DNA from: Ooceraea biroi
Taxonomy: Eukaryota > Arthropoda > Insecta > Hymenoptera > Formicidae
Reading direction: 5' to 3'
DNA length: 64,000 bases
NCBI RefSeq assembly: GCF_003672135.1
Contig: NC_039513.1
Span: 7,068,833-7,132,832, forward strand
A program made the position numbers and the translations under genes. This document shows positions 11,908-24,298 of the stretch, piece by piece. The notes beneath the pieces are model-generated. The model saw only the letters and a program-made list of their open reading frames with translations, ran no database searches and was not told the DNA's origin. Every line of letters begins with the position of its first letter. Position 1 is the stretch's first letter.

Positions 11908-13435
11908 CTTATGGACCACCCATACATGTACGATTCTTTCCTCGATATTCGTCTCTTCGAATCTCGATCGTTAAGTCTCGATAACCTAACAATCGATCTT
12001 TCCACGCTATCGAGTGTTCATTCAACAAATTATATTGCAAAATTGCGATTGATATTGCTTTCATCAACTCCGTTAAATCCGATGCATCGAACCTTGACGA
12101 AAAGAACCGAAAATGATACGATCTACGGATTCATAAAAGAAGAGACCGAGACAACGATGCGCGTGCGCTCAGTCCGCCATTTTCCTCGCACTCAATGGGA
12201 CATGCAGTGATCGTCCGCTTCACGCGTAAGCCCGTCTTTCGGGCGAGAATGCTCGTTCTCGTTACGCCACGGTCGTCGATGCGACGCATGAGTGATCACC
12301 GACGTGCGAGCCCGTCGTGATCCTGCAACTCGCAGATCGTGTCACACACCGGAAGACGTACGTAACGATCTCGTCGTCGCGCGTGTGCGCGACGTCAGGC
12401 CTATCATATCGTCGCTGTTTCGCGTTTCTTCGTTTCTCGTTTTTTGTCGCGTTCGTCAGCTGCGACTGGTCGCTCGATAGTGTCAATCGCGCTTCGCCGG
12501 CCCTCGAACGTACGGAGGATCGCTTCGCTATTTACGAGAACTGGTCTTGCCAGATGGCGATATTTCTCACGACGTCGAGCGCAAGGCCGCACCGAAGGGA
12601 GGGACAGAAGGGCTGAGACTACATCCCTGGCGCGCTGCGTCGGCCAGGTGCAGCTCGAACGTTTGTCGGTACCCCGAGTCGTGATTATTTAACCAGAGAG
12701 CCGGTCTGCTTTAGTAGCATCTCGTCCCGAGGCGCAGGGGGGTGCTCGCTTTTTTTTCGATTAACTAATTCTTTAACAATACGCCCTGTATGCAAAGGAA
12801 GAGGAATGAATAGCATGCCTGCAGCATATGCGTTAGCGCGAAACAAAATCGGGTTTCCGACGCCGAATGATCCAGTATATCGCCGAGGCGGTCCGCTTTC
12901 TCTCGCGACTATCGCGTTCTATCGCGCGCCGGTGTTCCGTGAGTTCGGTCCAGCGGAGCGCATCCGTCGTGACTCGCGCGTTGCGCAAATATATATATAC
13001 GTGTACAGCGCAGGATAGAGGCCCGCTGCGTTCGCTCGTCTCGTCGTACCGCGATCTTACGCGATCGATCCGAATCCGGCGGTGACGGCGGCAGCTCGCG
13101 GGTGGCGTCTCGCAACATCAGCCGACGCCGACGACGCTCGATAAATTCGCGCTCGCGGCGAAAAGCGTCGCCCTGCGCGAGCCAGCGTCCGCGCCCTCGA
13201 CGAGAGTCGGCCCTGATCGGCCGAGCCGAGAGGTCGCGCGCGACCTAGCGCGAACCAAGGCTAGGGAACCTAGCGCAATCTCGCCGCTCGGAGTAAGGTT
13301 CGGGCAGCGGAGAGAGAGAAGACGGAGGGAGAAAGGGCGCGACGGCTCGCACACGCGTGAAAAGGAGAAAGAGAGAGACCGAACGGTAAGCGGCAGACGG
13401 ACGAGGAAACAGTAGTGACGGCGGCGGCGGCAGCA

Positions 13436-13467
<32 letters not shown>

Positions 13468-14213
13468 AACGTCGAGTGCTCCGGGGATGCTCGGGGAACA
13501 GGGAGAAAACGCACACGACCGGCGAGAGTCAGTCGACTATTAGTGGTCTGTGACTCTGGAGGTGGGCCGACCACCGCAGAACCGAGCTCGACGCAGCTCG
13601 GTCGCGCTCGGTCGACAGTCGGCCGCACCGCCGCTCTCCTCGCGTTCATTCGCTTGCTTGCTCGTTCGTCGTTGGTTCGACCGTTCGTTCATTCGTTCGT
13701 TCCTTCGTTTGTTCATTCGTTTAATCTCGCGTTGCGCGCTACTGCTCAGTACGTCGTACAGTGCGCAACGGAAACGATACTCTCTCTCTTTTTCTCTCTC
13801 TCTCTCTCTCTCGTTGGTTTTGCTTACTTTTTACGTTTTTTTTTTCTTTCCCGTTAAAGGCGACGTGTGAGAGTGTGCTGTTACCTCGCAAACACCGCGC
13901 TATGTGACGAATATCACGGGGCACCGCAGTGTGTACCCCGCTTTTTGTACGCTCGTCCCATTGCCGACACCATCCCGTCGGCGTACTCCGATTCCTCGCC
14001 CTTTATCGCGAGTACCTACCCCACCTCTCCCCTCTATTCTCCTCTCCCCTTTACCCCCCCCCTGTCGTCCCTGCCGTTGTTCCCCCGTGGTTGGATCCTC
14101 GTTCACCGTCCCGTGGAAAAAGAGAAAGAGGAATTGCCTCGTGAACGTTCGTGCTCGACAACGGCGACGAGGCGGCCACGAGGGGCCTGTGGAAAAGCGT
14201 GGCTGGCGAAACC
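11908..14213 (+). promoter_or_regulatory. RpS17-Usp3 spacer: CpG-rich presumed promoter and 5' UTR of Usp3
   Basis: After RpS17 the DNA becomes strongly CpG-rich from about 12.15 kb and stays so to the Usp3 start. It holds a CGG/CAG trinucleotide tract, GTTC/ATTC repeats near 13680-13725, a CT tract near 13780-13812 and a C/T-rich stretch at about 14010-14075. No conserved protein is encoded: the open frames are arginine- or proline-rich repeat translations. I infer that the promoter and 5' UTR of Usp3 lie here, but no TATA box or initiator was pinned down. Another gene's first exon cannot be excluded. Confidence 0.45.
13419..13465. repeat. (CGG)n/(CAG) trinucleotide tract
   Basis: About 47 bases of nearly pure CGG units with two CAG interruptions, located about 750 bp before the Usp3 start codon. 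If transcribed as part of the Usp3 5' UTR it would form a very stable GC structure and could vary in length between individuals. Confidence 0.9.
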
Positions 14214-14310
14214 ATGGAGTGCCCGCACCTTGCTCAAAGTGTGCGGCTCGGCGATGACGACGTAGAAGGAACGGGCTGTGCCGCGAAGGACTTGCCGTTC
14301 GTCTGCGCAG
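14214..14310 (+). CDS. Usp3: Usp3 coding exon 1 (residues 1-32 plus one base)
   Basis: Begins at the ATG in accATGG and encodes MECPHL, the first zinc-binding Cys/His of the ZnF-UBP finger, ending in F-V-C-A. The donor is gtaggg and leaves phase 1. The isolated position, 6.7 kb before the next exon, makes this exon easy to miss, but the phase and the completed C-x2-C pair (Cys31/Cys34) across the junction support it. Confidence 0.85.
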
Positions 14311-17300
14311 GTAGGGATTCTATACAAAGCGCCGCGAAAGAATCTTTTGCCCATGTTAAATCGGCTCGAGCACAAGAGCGTCCGGAGGACGAAGCGTTGC
14401 CGCGTTGTCAGAGAGAGAGAGACAGGAAGAGAGAAAGAGAGATGAATGGATAGACGGGTAAAAGGAGACCGGCTCATCTCTCGGAAATCCAAGTCTCTCC
14501 TCGCAATCGCTTCTCTTTCGCTTTTCTTTCTTTCTCTCGGCCCTGTCTCCCCTCTCTCTCTCTCTCTCTCTCTCTCGTTCCGTTTTACTCTCCTCTTCCT
14601 TTCGCATGTACACGAGCGCTCACGCACCTCCGAAGCGCGCGCGCGCGACACGTATACGCACACACATACATCTCGGCGGCAGCTCTCTCTCTGTTCCTTT
14701 CTCCGTCTCTCCCGTAGCATGCTTCTTGTCTACGACGTTCCCCGTCTCTGTCCCTCGTGACCCAGGCCCCGGCCGTTCCTCTCGCGGCCTTGAGCCGTCG
14801 TAGCCGAGACGAGAGCGAGCGGGTCGCCGCTGTTTTCCCTCGGGAAAAGCGCAGGGACGTCGCCCCGTGCGTCCTCCTCGTGAACAGCAACAACCATCGT
14901 CGCTCGCTACCGTCCCGGTTGGCTCTCTTTGACACACGAAGCAACGAACGAGCGACGTATCGCGGATCGAACTCATCGCACGATGACTGCACGTACACAC
15001 ACATACGTACTCTTTCCCTTTTTCTCTCTCGTTCTCCCTCGCTCACTCGTTCGTTCGTTCGTTCTCTGTGTTTCTTTCTCTGTGAGACACCAGCGAGCGA
15101 GTGGTACAACGTGAATTTGTAGGCGTACGTCGGTGTGTGTGTGTATGTGTGTATGTGCACTCGCTCGTTCTCGCACAGCGTATTCGTGATCCCATGGCTC
15201 GTTCCGCGCGCGAGAACACGCCGGCGGCATGGCTGGTGGTGGTGGTGATGATAATAGTGGTGGTGGTACTGCTGCTGCCGGTGTGGTGGTGGCGGTGGCG
15301 GTGGCAGTGGCGGTGGTGGTGGTGGTTGTATGCGCGTGTGCGTCGTCGTCCTGCTGGGAGTTCTCAGTATGCGGCGCGCGGCCGTCATTGGAAAATCAAT
15401 ACCAGACGGCACTAATCAGCTGGCCCCAAGAGCCTCCGTCATTAGAACTCGCGGACTAACGGTTCGCCCCGTCGCTCTCTTTCCAGGCTTCGCTGTCTTC
15501 CTCCTCTGCTGAGAATTCCACCCGTTCGAGGAGCGCAGATCGCGGGGCCGGAGAAAGAGCGAGGCAAATACGCGAAAAATATCGTAGAACCGTTCGCGCA
15601 GAAACCTCGATGCTCGAGCGATCGATGCGGCACGATTCATGTGCCACGGGGAATAAAAAGGGATTCACTGGGGTCCGCATGTGCGCGGATATAGGACCCC
15701 TCGTCCTTCGAGCCAGACAGTGACATTGGTCGTGCTCGCTTCGAGGTATCGATTTAAAGATACGCGGACAACGGTCATTATAGCGCGGGATGCACTATAG
15801 AGACACCGGGTCGTTGCCATAAGCGTTGGTCAAAGTTACCCGAGAGGGCTTCAGCCGACTGTCCGTCTCTCCTAGATCTTTCCGCAGTGGTAGAGAGCGG
15901 GGAGACCGTCATTAGCGCTTCGGCTACCTCGTGGTACGAACGGCTCTTCAAAGCCTCGCTCCAAACGCATTAATGCACGCTGTCGTTGCAAACAGTCGTT
16001 ACGGACAGATTACAGGACTCGGAGCAACGGATAAGCGTTATCGCTGACCGCTGCACAGTTGTGTTAAAGTGGCGGCGTTTACGAGACAATGCACGACGCG
16101 ACGGGGGGGGGGGCAGAGTAATGGCACGGGAGAGGAGAGGGGGAGAGGGGAGCAGAACGACGACGATCGTTCGCGAGAGATGCGAGAGCAGCCCTCGGAG
16201 GCCGTGAAATCGGCGACGGCCGCGACTGACGAAAGAGAGGAGGGCCCGGTTCTTCCCCGAATCCTGGTGCAATCCTCCTCGCACTTGACGCCGGGCTCTT
16301 TCCTTTCTCTTTGCGCGCGACCTCGAGACTATATTTATCCGAAACGTGCGTGTTTTTTCTCCCCTTACGCGCCCACCGCTTGTCTCCCACCTCCTCTGTC
16401 TCGAAACCCCCATAGATCGGCGCAATTGAAGTGGCAAACGTACGATCGCGGCTCCGCCCGGGGCCTAGCTAATTTCGTTCGGTGATAGGTCTTTTGTACC
16501 TGATATCCTATGTGAGTCGATGCCTCTCGAGTGAAACAGCAGCAGTCGAAACTATAATATTTCTTAGTGACTTCCAACATGAGTGAAAATCCTGGAAAAT
16601 TTTTGTATTGATAAACATGAACGCACGTAAAACACCGTAAATATTATAGAGCCGATATTGTGCATAAATGAGAATCGAGTTTATCCTACTTGAATGAGAA
16701 TGACGTTATCTATCAATTAATGAGGGAAATAGAGAAAAGGAGAGAAAGAGTGGAAACGTCTTGACGCTCAAATGTCCGGTTGCATATTGGCAGCAATATT
16801 ATTCGCACACATTCATCTTATTCATATCGATGACGTTTTTTTTCTCCGCGCCACATTAACTGAAAAAGAAAACGTACTTGTCCATTGTGTTGCATTTGCA
16901 CGATGAATAGCGTAGTTGTTCGTTGTTAGAGAGCTCTCGCGTCGTTCTAAATAACTTAAATGTGATAGTGTAACATTTCTACGACAATAAACTGGATATA
17001 AAATACAAATACAATAAACAACGCACACAAGGAACAACACACATGTACGTGCATGACTAATCGTCGCGCAGTGTCGTGTAAGAGATTGATACGTCACTGA
17101 CGATGAGTCAGAATCCTGGCGAACACGCACTTTTCCCCCCGCAAACGTTTGATTACTCAACACGGTGCTATCAGCGATAGGCCGCGCCGTTTTCGGCGAT
17201 TCGTCGTCACGACCATCTGCTAAGAATGGCCATCGACACAGATATCAAAATTTATCGGTAGACATCTTCCTGAAAAAAAGTATTCAATTAATACTTAAAG

Positions 17301-20300
17301 TCTCAAAGAGATTACTCTTGTCACTGTGTGTGTCTCATAATCGTCGGTACCACTCGGTACCACTCGATGGAATATTTTTTAGCAATCCTCATCTCGCGTG
17401 CAGTATCGACTCTATGTGCACTCTGGCAAATACAAGTATCTAGATGTTTTTTTTTTAACAAAATATAAATACAAAGGCCATCAGGAACTTGACCATGATA
17501 ATTTATATACGTAGAAAATTATATCACTTCTCGGTCAAAAACATTGTACACTCTTCAGATATTATGAGGCTACTCCCGATAATAATGCAATAATGTCGGA
17601 TTGAAGGAAGTTTCACAGTCAAGTTTCAAAAAGTAGTTTAATATTAAATTTGAAGAACGATTCCTCGCCTTTCATCGCGACCGAACGTTACTATATCCGG
17701 GCCTTTTTCAAAGCTTTTTCTCATGGCACCATCTCTAGTCGCACCAGGATGTGTCGTCGTGCGATCAGCATCGCAAGATACCGAGCGAGAGAGCGGTTCA
17801 CGCTCGGCGAATCGCGACGTATCCGGCGGCGGATCGATTTAAATGCCTCGGCGGAATCGCGCCGCAATGATGGCCACCGCGTGCGTTCCGCGTCGACCAG
17901 GAGAGGGAAAAAGAAAAAAAAGTATTGCCCCTTACGTACTATAAAAGGACCCTCGCGCTGCCGTCCCTCTTCCGTCGCCACTTTTTCCTACGCTGCTGCT
18001 GCTACTGCTGATGATGACGATGATGCTGGTGCAGACCGTCTGCCTTCAGCTACACGACGTTGCAAAATCGATAATCGCACCGTCGTTGCTAATCGGATAG
18101 CTCGCTGCGGGGATACTTTGCCCTCGGTATCGGGTATCTTTGGCATTGACAGCCAGTTTTTTTTATCATAAACATTAGCGATATTATTATACCTATTAGG
18201 TAATATCGAATAGTAATGTATGAAGTATCGAGTAGCATATATGAACAAATATGTTATATATTAGGTGTGCAAATTAATTTTTGAAGAAATTGAATCTTTA
18301 TTTACTTTCTTTGTTCAAGATGGGATTTATCAGTTGCCCGATAGATGGAGAAAAGCATTAAAAATGGCGAATATTTCGAAGATTCACATGTTTATTATCT
18401 TTTTATAATAAAGGCTTAATTTCTTCAAAAACAAATGTTAGACGATATTGATAACAGCTTCTTACGGCAAAATTCTTTTAGAAATTTATATATTAAAATA
18501 AAATAATACAATAAATATAATAAAAGTATTATAAAAGGCATTTTACAAATTTTAACGACTTTCACAATCATCACTTTGAAAATCGCTTGTCTCTTATTCG
18601 ATGACGTTATAACACAATAAACATCATGCTCGCGACAACTGTTACTCGCATGATCCACGAGGAACATCCGCGTGCGTGAGGATCTACTAGATCATTCCAT
18701 TGAGCAGACCGACATTGAATGAATGAACGAATATGCTGTACGAATAATGTCACGTATGAAACCAGTGTAGAAGTGTATGCATTTTTCGGCCGATAACACG
18801 TCTTGTTACTCCGTTCGTTATCAGCGAGGCGACAACGCATTGAACATTCACCGCTGTGCCGGTGATATTCTGCGTTGCCCGTGTTGTTTCTATAACAGCG
18901 ATTTATTTTCTAGCAGACATCAACACTGATAGTGCTAAATATTCTTTCTTGATACTTGAATGAGAAATCTTGGAATCCCAACTTTCAGACGATATTAATT
19001 ATTTAGATTACTCGGCACTCGCGATTCAATAAAGTAATTTTTGTTATTTATTTGCCTCTTTGTAGAGATAATTATTATTTCTCTACATGTACGTACATAC
19101 ACACACAAAGAGAGAGAGAGAGTGAAAATTTACAAATATAAATTTACAAAATGGAGAAAATAATTTAAATTTATTATTTATGTATACTGTTATTGTGCAA
19201 TAGATATTTCAAAATTTATTAGCACATTTTAATTTTATTAGCATTTATGTTTTATTCGAAACTATCGATATTTGCACTTATATTATTATATTTAATGCGA
19301 ATATAAGATTGATTGATGTCTTTCAATCGAAAGATAATATCGAATTATATTTATAGATTAATGATGATCTCCATCAGTCTTCGAAACACGTGTGTCTACG
19401 CAACAAAGTTATATCCTATCTTTCATCAAGGTTTAGCAATTGGTCACTGATTAAAACGTACCAATAGAGCACTGTTGTATTCTAAAGCTTCTTCTATCGA
19501 CACTGAAAACGAACACGATTCCAGATGGAAACGACTTTCGACCAGATCGGATTTCTGTACCCGGACTTTCGGTATAGCTGTTTCATTTTTCACGTGTTCG
19601 CGCTTTTTGATCTCCACTGTAGGAGAGTGTCCCCTTCTCCCGCTCTACGCTGTATAAGATTACGCTGCTGCTCGCGAATGCTGAATAATCGTCCGTCTCG
19701 AGACTCGTGCAAGAGAGAAAGAGAGAGGATACACCGGATTTCGATGCGAATTTGAATCCATCAGCATATGCTTTGCATATTATAATATAAAACAGTGGCT
19801 GATTTACGCCTGCCGATACTACGGGGCAAATGATTTGAGCCATCCACATATGGAGATGATTCCTAATCTCTAATCTTATGATAATTTTTCTTTTAAAAAA
19901 CCATTTTCGGAATTTATTTATTTTTATCTTTTTGCGTGTGCCATTGCGTTTAATTATATTGCATATAAATATTAAATTTATATAAAAATTCAACGATTCA
20001 TGTTTTCGTCGTTCCTCTCTTTTCGGCGTTTCCGATTAATTTCCCGAAGAAGATTCCGATTAAAGTGATTAAAGAGAAAAAAAAAAACCACGAAACGCTG
20101 GGAATCCGAAGCCCGATGGAATTCCGAGACATTTCGCGATCGATCGACTGCGAAGGGGGTGTGTCGAACCCCCACTCGCCACCGCACCCCGCTTTTACGC
20201 GCGCTCTCGAGAATTACGTAAGCTGAGACGAGCCGAAACGATACGGCGGTGCCGACTCGCAATTTCGCAACCACCAGATATATTACACCTGCGACTGGAT

Positions 20301-23300
20301 GGTTGTTGATTGGACGATACCAGATTATCGAAAATTATCCCGACGGAATATTCACTGGAAATTTCTAATGTAAATTTGCGTATGCATCACCATAAAGCAC
20401 CAGTTTTTTGAAACTAAACTTACCCTTGTCACATAGATTTTATTGATACGAAGATTGAGTTTGTCGCGTAATCGTGATGACGAGCCACAGTTAGCCACAT
20501 TAAAGATGTGAACATAAATTGACGTCGCTGACGTCCAAAGTGCTGCATATGACGATTACTATTAATACCTTCCCCGCATGTCCCAATCCTTCGTAGAATA
20601 CTCAGAAGCCGTTGCTATCAACCGACATACACATACATTAATATTAGATGAAGTATTGTAACTCTGCCTATATTTCTACTTACGTTCCCCATTAACATTC
20701 TATAATCTATCAACTTTCTTTCATCTATCTTTAGGAAAGCATGCGAGAAGTATAAATATGAGGTGTACTTTTCAAGATGCATGAATAAAATGTCTGAATC
20801 CATTAATTAATTAATTTGACATGATGTACATTCAATATATTTTTTTTATAAAGAGCCATAAATTAATTGCCCAAACGCGACATGCCTGATTCCTCTGTTT
20901 CACGTCGATGACACACGAGTCAAGCTTGTTTTGCAATTGTCATTCACGTTTCATGTTATTATCGTGCATAGTGTGCGGCACCGAGAAGAGTCCCTGGCTC
21001 TGCCTGCACTGCGGGGCCGTGCACTGCGGACGATACGTGGCGGGACACGCGTTGCAGCACTACGAGACTAATACTCAGCACTGCGTGTGCATAGACTGTG
21101 AGAGCCTGGCAGTATTCTGGTGAGTTTCCTCCGCTTTCACCGTCTCCGCATGCTGATCGTTTGCGCGTATCCTTTCCTCGAAACCGATATAATCTCTGAG
21201 AGCTGAACTCTCGATGCTGCGAGGTGTCTTACCGACCAAGTGCAAAATAAATTGAGGGAAGTCCAGTAATTCAAGATCCTTTATTAATACAAAAAAAAAG
21301 TCGAGATGTGTCAGCTCACGGATGTCATATCGGTTCGTTAGCGCGGAAACGCTAAATCGTCTTGCTTCTCTTGCAGTTACACCTGCGACGAGTACGTGGT
21401 GAACGACACCACGAGTGGGCAGATCGAGAAGATACGCCGCGTCACGTTCCGCAAAGATGAGCACAAGGAGAACGACGAGAGCTGGAGCACGTCGCCATCC
21501 ACGACGCCGTCGTCGAGGACGCACGACAGCGGCGGCCACGACAACGACGACCCCGACGCGTTATGGAAGGCAGAGGTAGTCGTGAGGAACCTACGGCCAA
21601 GAACGGCGCGCAAGAGGCTACACTCGCTGGACGCCAGCAGCGCGGACAATCGGCCGACGGCCAAGCGCCGCAGCTCCAAGAGTACCAAAGAGAAGAAGGT
21701 CGTCGGCCTGAGGAACCTCGGTAACACCTGCTTCATGAACGTGGTGCTGCAGTCGTTCAACAACATCAGCCACTTTTGCGAGTACCTCACGCAGATGCCG
21801 TGCCTCGAGGGCATTGCGTTCGACGAGTCGACGGGGCCGCCGACACACCGCGGCCGCATCGTCACTCCAGGTCGCGCCAAGGAGATGTCCATGAGCGACG
21901 CTTTACTCGCCGAGGAACTCCGGAAGGTGCTGCTCGGTCTGAGTCTCGGCGGCTCCAACGGCCAAGCCATATCGCCCGAGTGCCTGTTCCTGGCTATCTG
22001 GAAGGTCGTGCCGAGATTTCGGGGCTACCAGCAGCAGGACGCCCACGAGTTTCTCACCTACATGCTCGACCGGCTGCATACCGAACTGTTGCAGCTGTTA
22101 CCCAGGTTGGGACACGAGCCGCTAGGACTGCGCGGCAAACAGAGCATCGTCACTGCCGTATTTGGGGGCACTCTACTTAGCGTGGTAAGTTGACCGAGCC
22201 CGACCCTATGAAACAGAGTGCCTCGATTGCGCGCGGAACGAGCTTCCTTGCGGCCTCCCGGGCAGAGGGGAATCTCTGCGCTCTCGAGAGATTGCTGTCG
22301 TTTGCCAAAGTCATGTTCTTCTTCGTTTTTCTTCTTGGGAGAAGCGCGGACGAATTATGGATCGCGTTTCCTCGCGCAGGTCCACTGCATGAACTGTCGT
22401 ACGGACTCGAAGACGCACGAGCCTTTCCAGGATCTCTCGCTCGACATACCGGACAGACTCCAGAGGAGCAGAACGAAAGAGCAGGAGGAGGTGTGTAGTC
22501 TGACTTACAGTCTGACGAGATTCTTCAAGGTCGAGGAGCTGGCTGACAGCGAGCTCTACTTTTGCGACAACTGCATGGGCAAGCAGAGGTCCACTAAGAG
22601 GTTCTGGATACACAGGCTGCCTAACGTGAGTACCATACACGTCTTCCTCGAGGACATTCGAAATTTTATTCAAAAGTTGAAAAATTCTAAAATAAGTAAG
22701 CATCAAGTTAAAATATTATTTTTCACAGTTTTAATATTTCGATCAACACCCTTGTAATCCTTTTGACTATCTTTTTTAAGGTGTAAAACCTTGAAACTCT
22801 GCGCTCTTCGTTTTCGATATTCGACTTTATATTTATGTCGCCTTCTTTAACAACCGTATCGATTTTTTGACGGCGTCCCAATTTCGCTAAACGATGGCGT
22901 TCGCGTTCGCGAACGTGCGTGTTTCAATTGCTATAACTTGCACGAACAAATGTGACCCGAAAAGAGGACTGATCGATTAGAGAAATAGGGCTGACGTAGA
23001 ACAGGCTAATCGATGCTGACGTCGTATTTATTTTTTTCCAGGTGTTGTGCCTTCACATTAAAAGATTTAGGTGGTGCAATTCCTATCGCTCGAAGGTGGA
23101 CACGCAGGTGGATTTTCCAATGGAATCTCTCGACATGTCCGCGTTCACGGTGCGCGGCGTGACCGGGACGAGATTGGGCGCTCAGAATAGTCATCTTTAT
23201 GACTTGGCTGCTGTAATCGTGCACCATGGTTCCGGGTACGCTTTCCGCAACAACATTTCTCATTAAAGAGAGATTGCCCGACGAGGAAAGCTGTATTGAA

Positions 23301-23721
23301 ATCTAATAGTAGTAACACCATCACGCGATAAGATAATGCGGCATTATCACCTATTTTTACACCTACATTCGTACGAGCCTTTTACATTAAACATCATCAT
23401 TATCGAGGTTTTTGCTTGGAAAAGTATTTTCGGGGAACAAAATTTATTAGCTAATTATTATTTAGTTACCAGCTAATTAGACCTTAACAAAGAAATATAA
23501 AAAAATGCAGAGGTGCAGGGGAGGATTTACATTGTAACCGTTTGTATTTGCATTGCAGCGCTGGTACTGGACATTACACTGCCTTCGCTGTACATGACGG
23601 TCAGTGGTTCCATTTTAACGATAGCTCCGTACGACCGGCGACCGCCGACGCAGTTGCTAAATGTAAGCCTTACATTTTGTTCTACGTGCGGAGGGAATTT
23701 TCCATTCCACCCCCCTTGTGA
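14214..23721 (+). CDS. Usp3: ubiquitin-specific protease, USP3 family (six coding exons)
   Basis: This is a cysteine deubiquitinase; mammalian USP3 acts in the nucleus, removing ubiquitin from histone H2A/H2B. Exons are 14214-14310, 20972-21119, 21377-22184, 22380-22625, 23042-23235 and 23559-23721. All introns are GT-AG and the frames join to 551 aa (human USP3 is 520). Residues 1-92 form a ZnF-UBP finger, with Cys/His at 3, 5, 31, 34, 43, 46, 50, 51, 58, 62, 72, 75, 82 and 85, and the HCGRY motif. The catalytic domain has Cys200 in GLRNLGNTCFMN, the QQQDAHEF box, the Cys pairs CMNC and CDNC of the zinc ribbon, His503 in GTGHYTAF and Asn518/Asp519 in HFNDSS, so it looks active. The start MECPHL matches the vertebrate N-terminus and has a good Kozak context (accATGG). 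Residues ~100-185 are a charged, serine-rich linker. Coding exons are GC-rich, unlike the next gene. The call is secure at family level; USP44/49 fit less well. Confidence 0.94.
15225..15335. repeat. GGT/GGC-rich imperfect trinucleotide tract
   Basis: About 110 bases of GGT, GGC and GCT units with ATG/ATA interruptions in Usp3 intron 1. One strand is very rich in G runs, so it could favour RNA:DNA hybrids during transcription. The translated Val/Gly or Trp/Arg runs are artefacts. Confidence 0.85.
18261..18443 (+). mobile_element. broken mariner relic inside Usp3 intron 1
   Basis: The left end at 18261 (ttaggtgtgcaaattaattt) has the form of a mariner terminal repeat and follows a TA-rich site. 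About 35 bases from it recur inverted at about 18407-18443 around tttttgaagaaatt. Between them, 18319-18419 encodes the last ~33 residues of a mariner transposase: GIYQLPDRWRK, then, one frame over, GEYFED, with TAA at 18417. The two halves are in different frames, consistent with a one-base loss near 18361. Nearly all of the transposase is deleted, so the copy is dead. Confidence 0.75.
20972..21119 (+). CDS. Usp3: Usp3 coding exon 2 (main part of ZnF-UBP)
   Basis: The acceptor is gtgcatag and the donor gtgagt. It encodes residues 33-81 and starts a split Cys82 codon. It contains KSPWLCLHC, HCGRYVAGH, the conserved HYE and the C-x2-C pair at 72/75. Reading on past the donor would place a Trp where the family has the zinc ligand Cys, so the splice is needed for a complete finger. 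Confidence 0.92.
21377..22184 (+). CDS. Usp3: Usp3 coding exon 3 (linker and catalytic Cys box)
   Basis: The largest exon, residues 82-351. It finishes the zinc finger (CYTCDEYVVND), then gives a polar linker with Ser/Thr/His/Asp and basic clusters (KRRSSK, a possible nuclear signal). The USP catalytic domain follows with Cys200, FRGYQQQDAHEF and the VTAVFGG block. The donor gtaagt falls in phase 0. Confidence 0.93.
22380..22625 (+). CDS. Usp3: Usp3 coding exon 4 (zinc-ribbon region)
   Basis: Residues 352-433. It contains CMNCRTDS, the conserved FQDLSLDIP block, and CDNC followed by KQRSTKRFWI. The two Cys pairs form the structural zinc ribbon typical of USP domains. It starts after gcgcag and ends at gtgagt, both in phase 0. 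Confidence 0.93.
23042..23235 (+). CDS. Usp3: Usp3 coding exon 5
   Basis: Residues 434-497. It begins VLCLHIKRFRW, the LHLKRF-type motif of USPs, followed by KVDTQVDFP and the LYDLAAVIVHHGSG strand that leads to the catalytic histidine. The acceptor is tttttccag; the donor is gtacgc in phase 2. Confidence 0.93.
23559..23721 (+). CDS. Usp3: Usp3 coding exon 6 (catalytic His box, stop)
   Basis: Residues 498-551. It carries GTGHYTAF with His503, then WFHFNDSS and KPYILFYVRREF, ending in a short proline tail and TGA. The acceptor cattgcag restores the frame from exon 5. Confidence 0.93.
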
Positions 23722-24239
23722 CGCCGTATCCCCGACAAGAAGCCCCGTCCCGGCGGTGCGAGCCTTGACGACGGCGACGACGATGAAGAGGACGACGACG
23801 ATGTGGAGCGAACGAAAGAGAACTGAACGGACGTCCCTCGCTGAGGAACCCAAAGCGAGCGGACCAGCGGAAGAATAGAGGCGGAAGGAGCAAGAGATCG
23901 CCGGATCGTGCACCTCGAGCGCCTCGAAGATCGGAAGATGAAAATTCGTCCGCTTATCGCATATATTTATGATTGCTCATTGTTGCCAAATCGTACAATC
24001 TCGTTGGAAGCGTAATTCGTGTACGCTATCTCACTCTTCGACGAGTTCTCGCGCCAACGACCTTTGAGACGAGCGATTAGGATAACCACGGCCACGGCAG
24101 ATATAATTGCGTCGTACGTATAACTGCTCGAACGCGTTTCTCCTCGTGCTTCAGTAAGTAATTCAACTCGCGCGGCTCTCTGGAATTACCTTGGAATTGC
24201 GTTTGCAAAACCAGATTGACTAGCACGCCCTGTGAGCGC

Positions 24240-24298
24240 GCGCGCGTGTGTGTGTGTGTATGTATGTATGTATGTATGTATGTATGTATGTATGTATG
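24240..24298. repeat. (CG)n-(TG)n-(TATG)n compound microsatellite
   Basis: A run of GC then GT dinucleotides passes into about ten TATG units. It lies in the presumed 3' UTR of Usp3. It is likely to be length-polymorphic. Confidence 0.9.

Larger units (their letters stand above)
14311..20971 (+). other. Usp3 intron 1 (6.66 kb)
   Basis: A long first intron between gtaggg and gtgcatag. Its first ~2.2 kb is CpG-rich with CT, GA, GTTC and GGT repeats, and the rest is AT-richer. It contains a broken mariner copy at 18.3 kb. No conserved protein is encoded on either strand: long apparent ORFs at 14.4-15.4 kb are low-complexity. The CpG-rich 5' part may contain intronic regulatory DNA or an alternative first exon. 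Confidence 0.7.

Noticed and set aside
13118..13649. Arg-rich and Pro-rich minus-strand frames over the CGG tract
   Set aside because: Polyarginine and polyproline runs are direct readings of the trinucleotide repeat.
14585..15412. 275-codon minus-strand open frame opposite Usp3 intron 1
   Set aside because: It is a translation of CT, GGT and CA repeats into Arg, Pro and His runs in a CpG-rich intron. There is no domain and no splice or start support.
22190..22498. Open frame running across Usp3 intron 3 and exon 4
   Set aside because: It reads the exon in the wrong frame. The conserved USP residues appear only when the gtaagt/gcgcag intron is removed.
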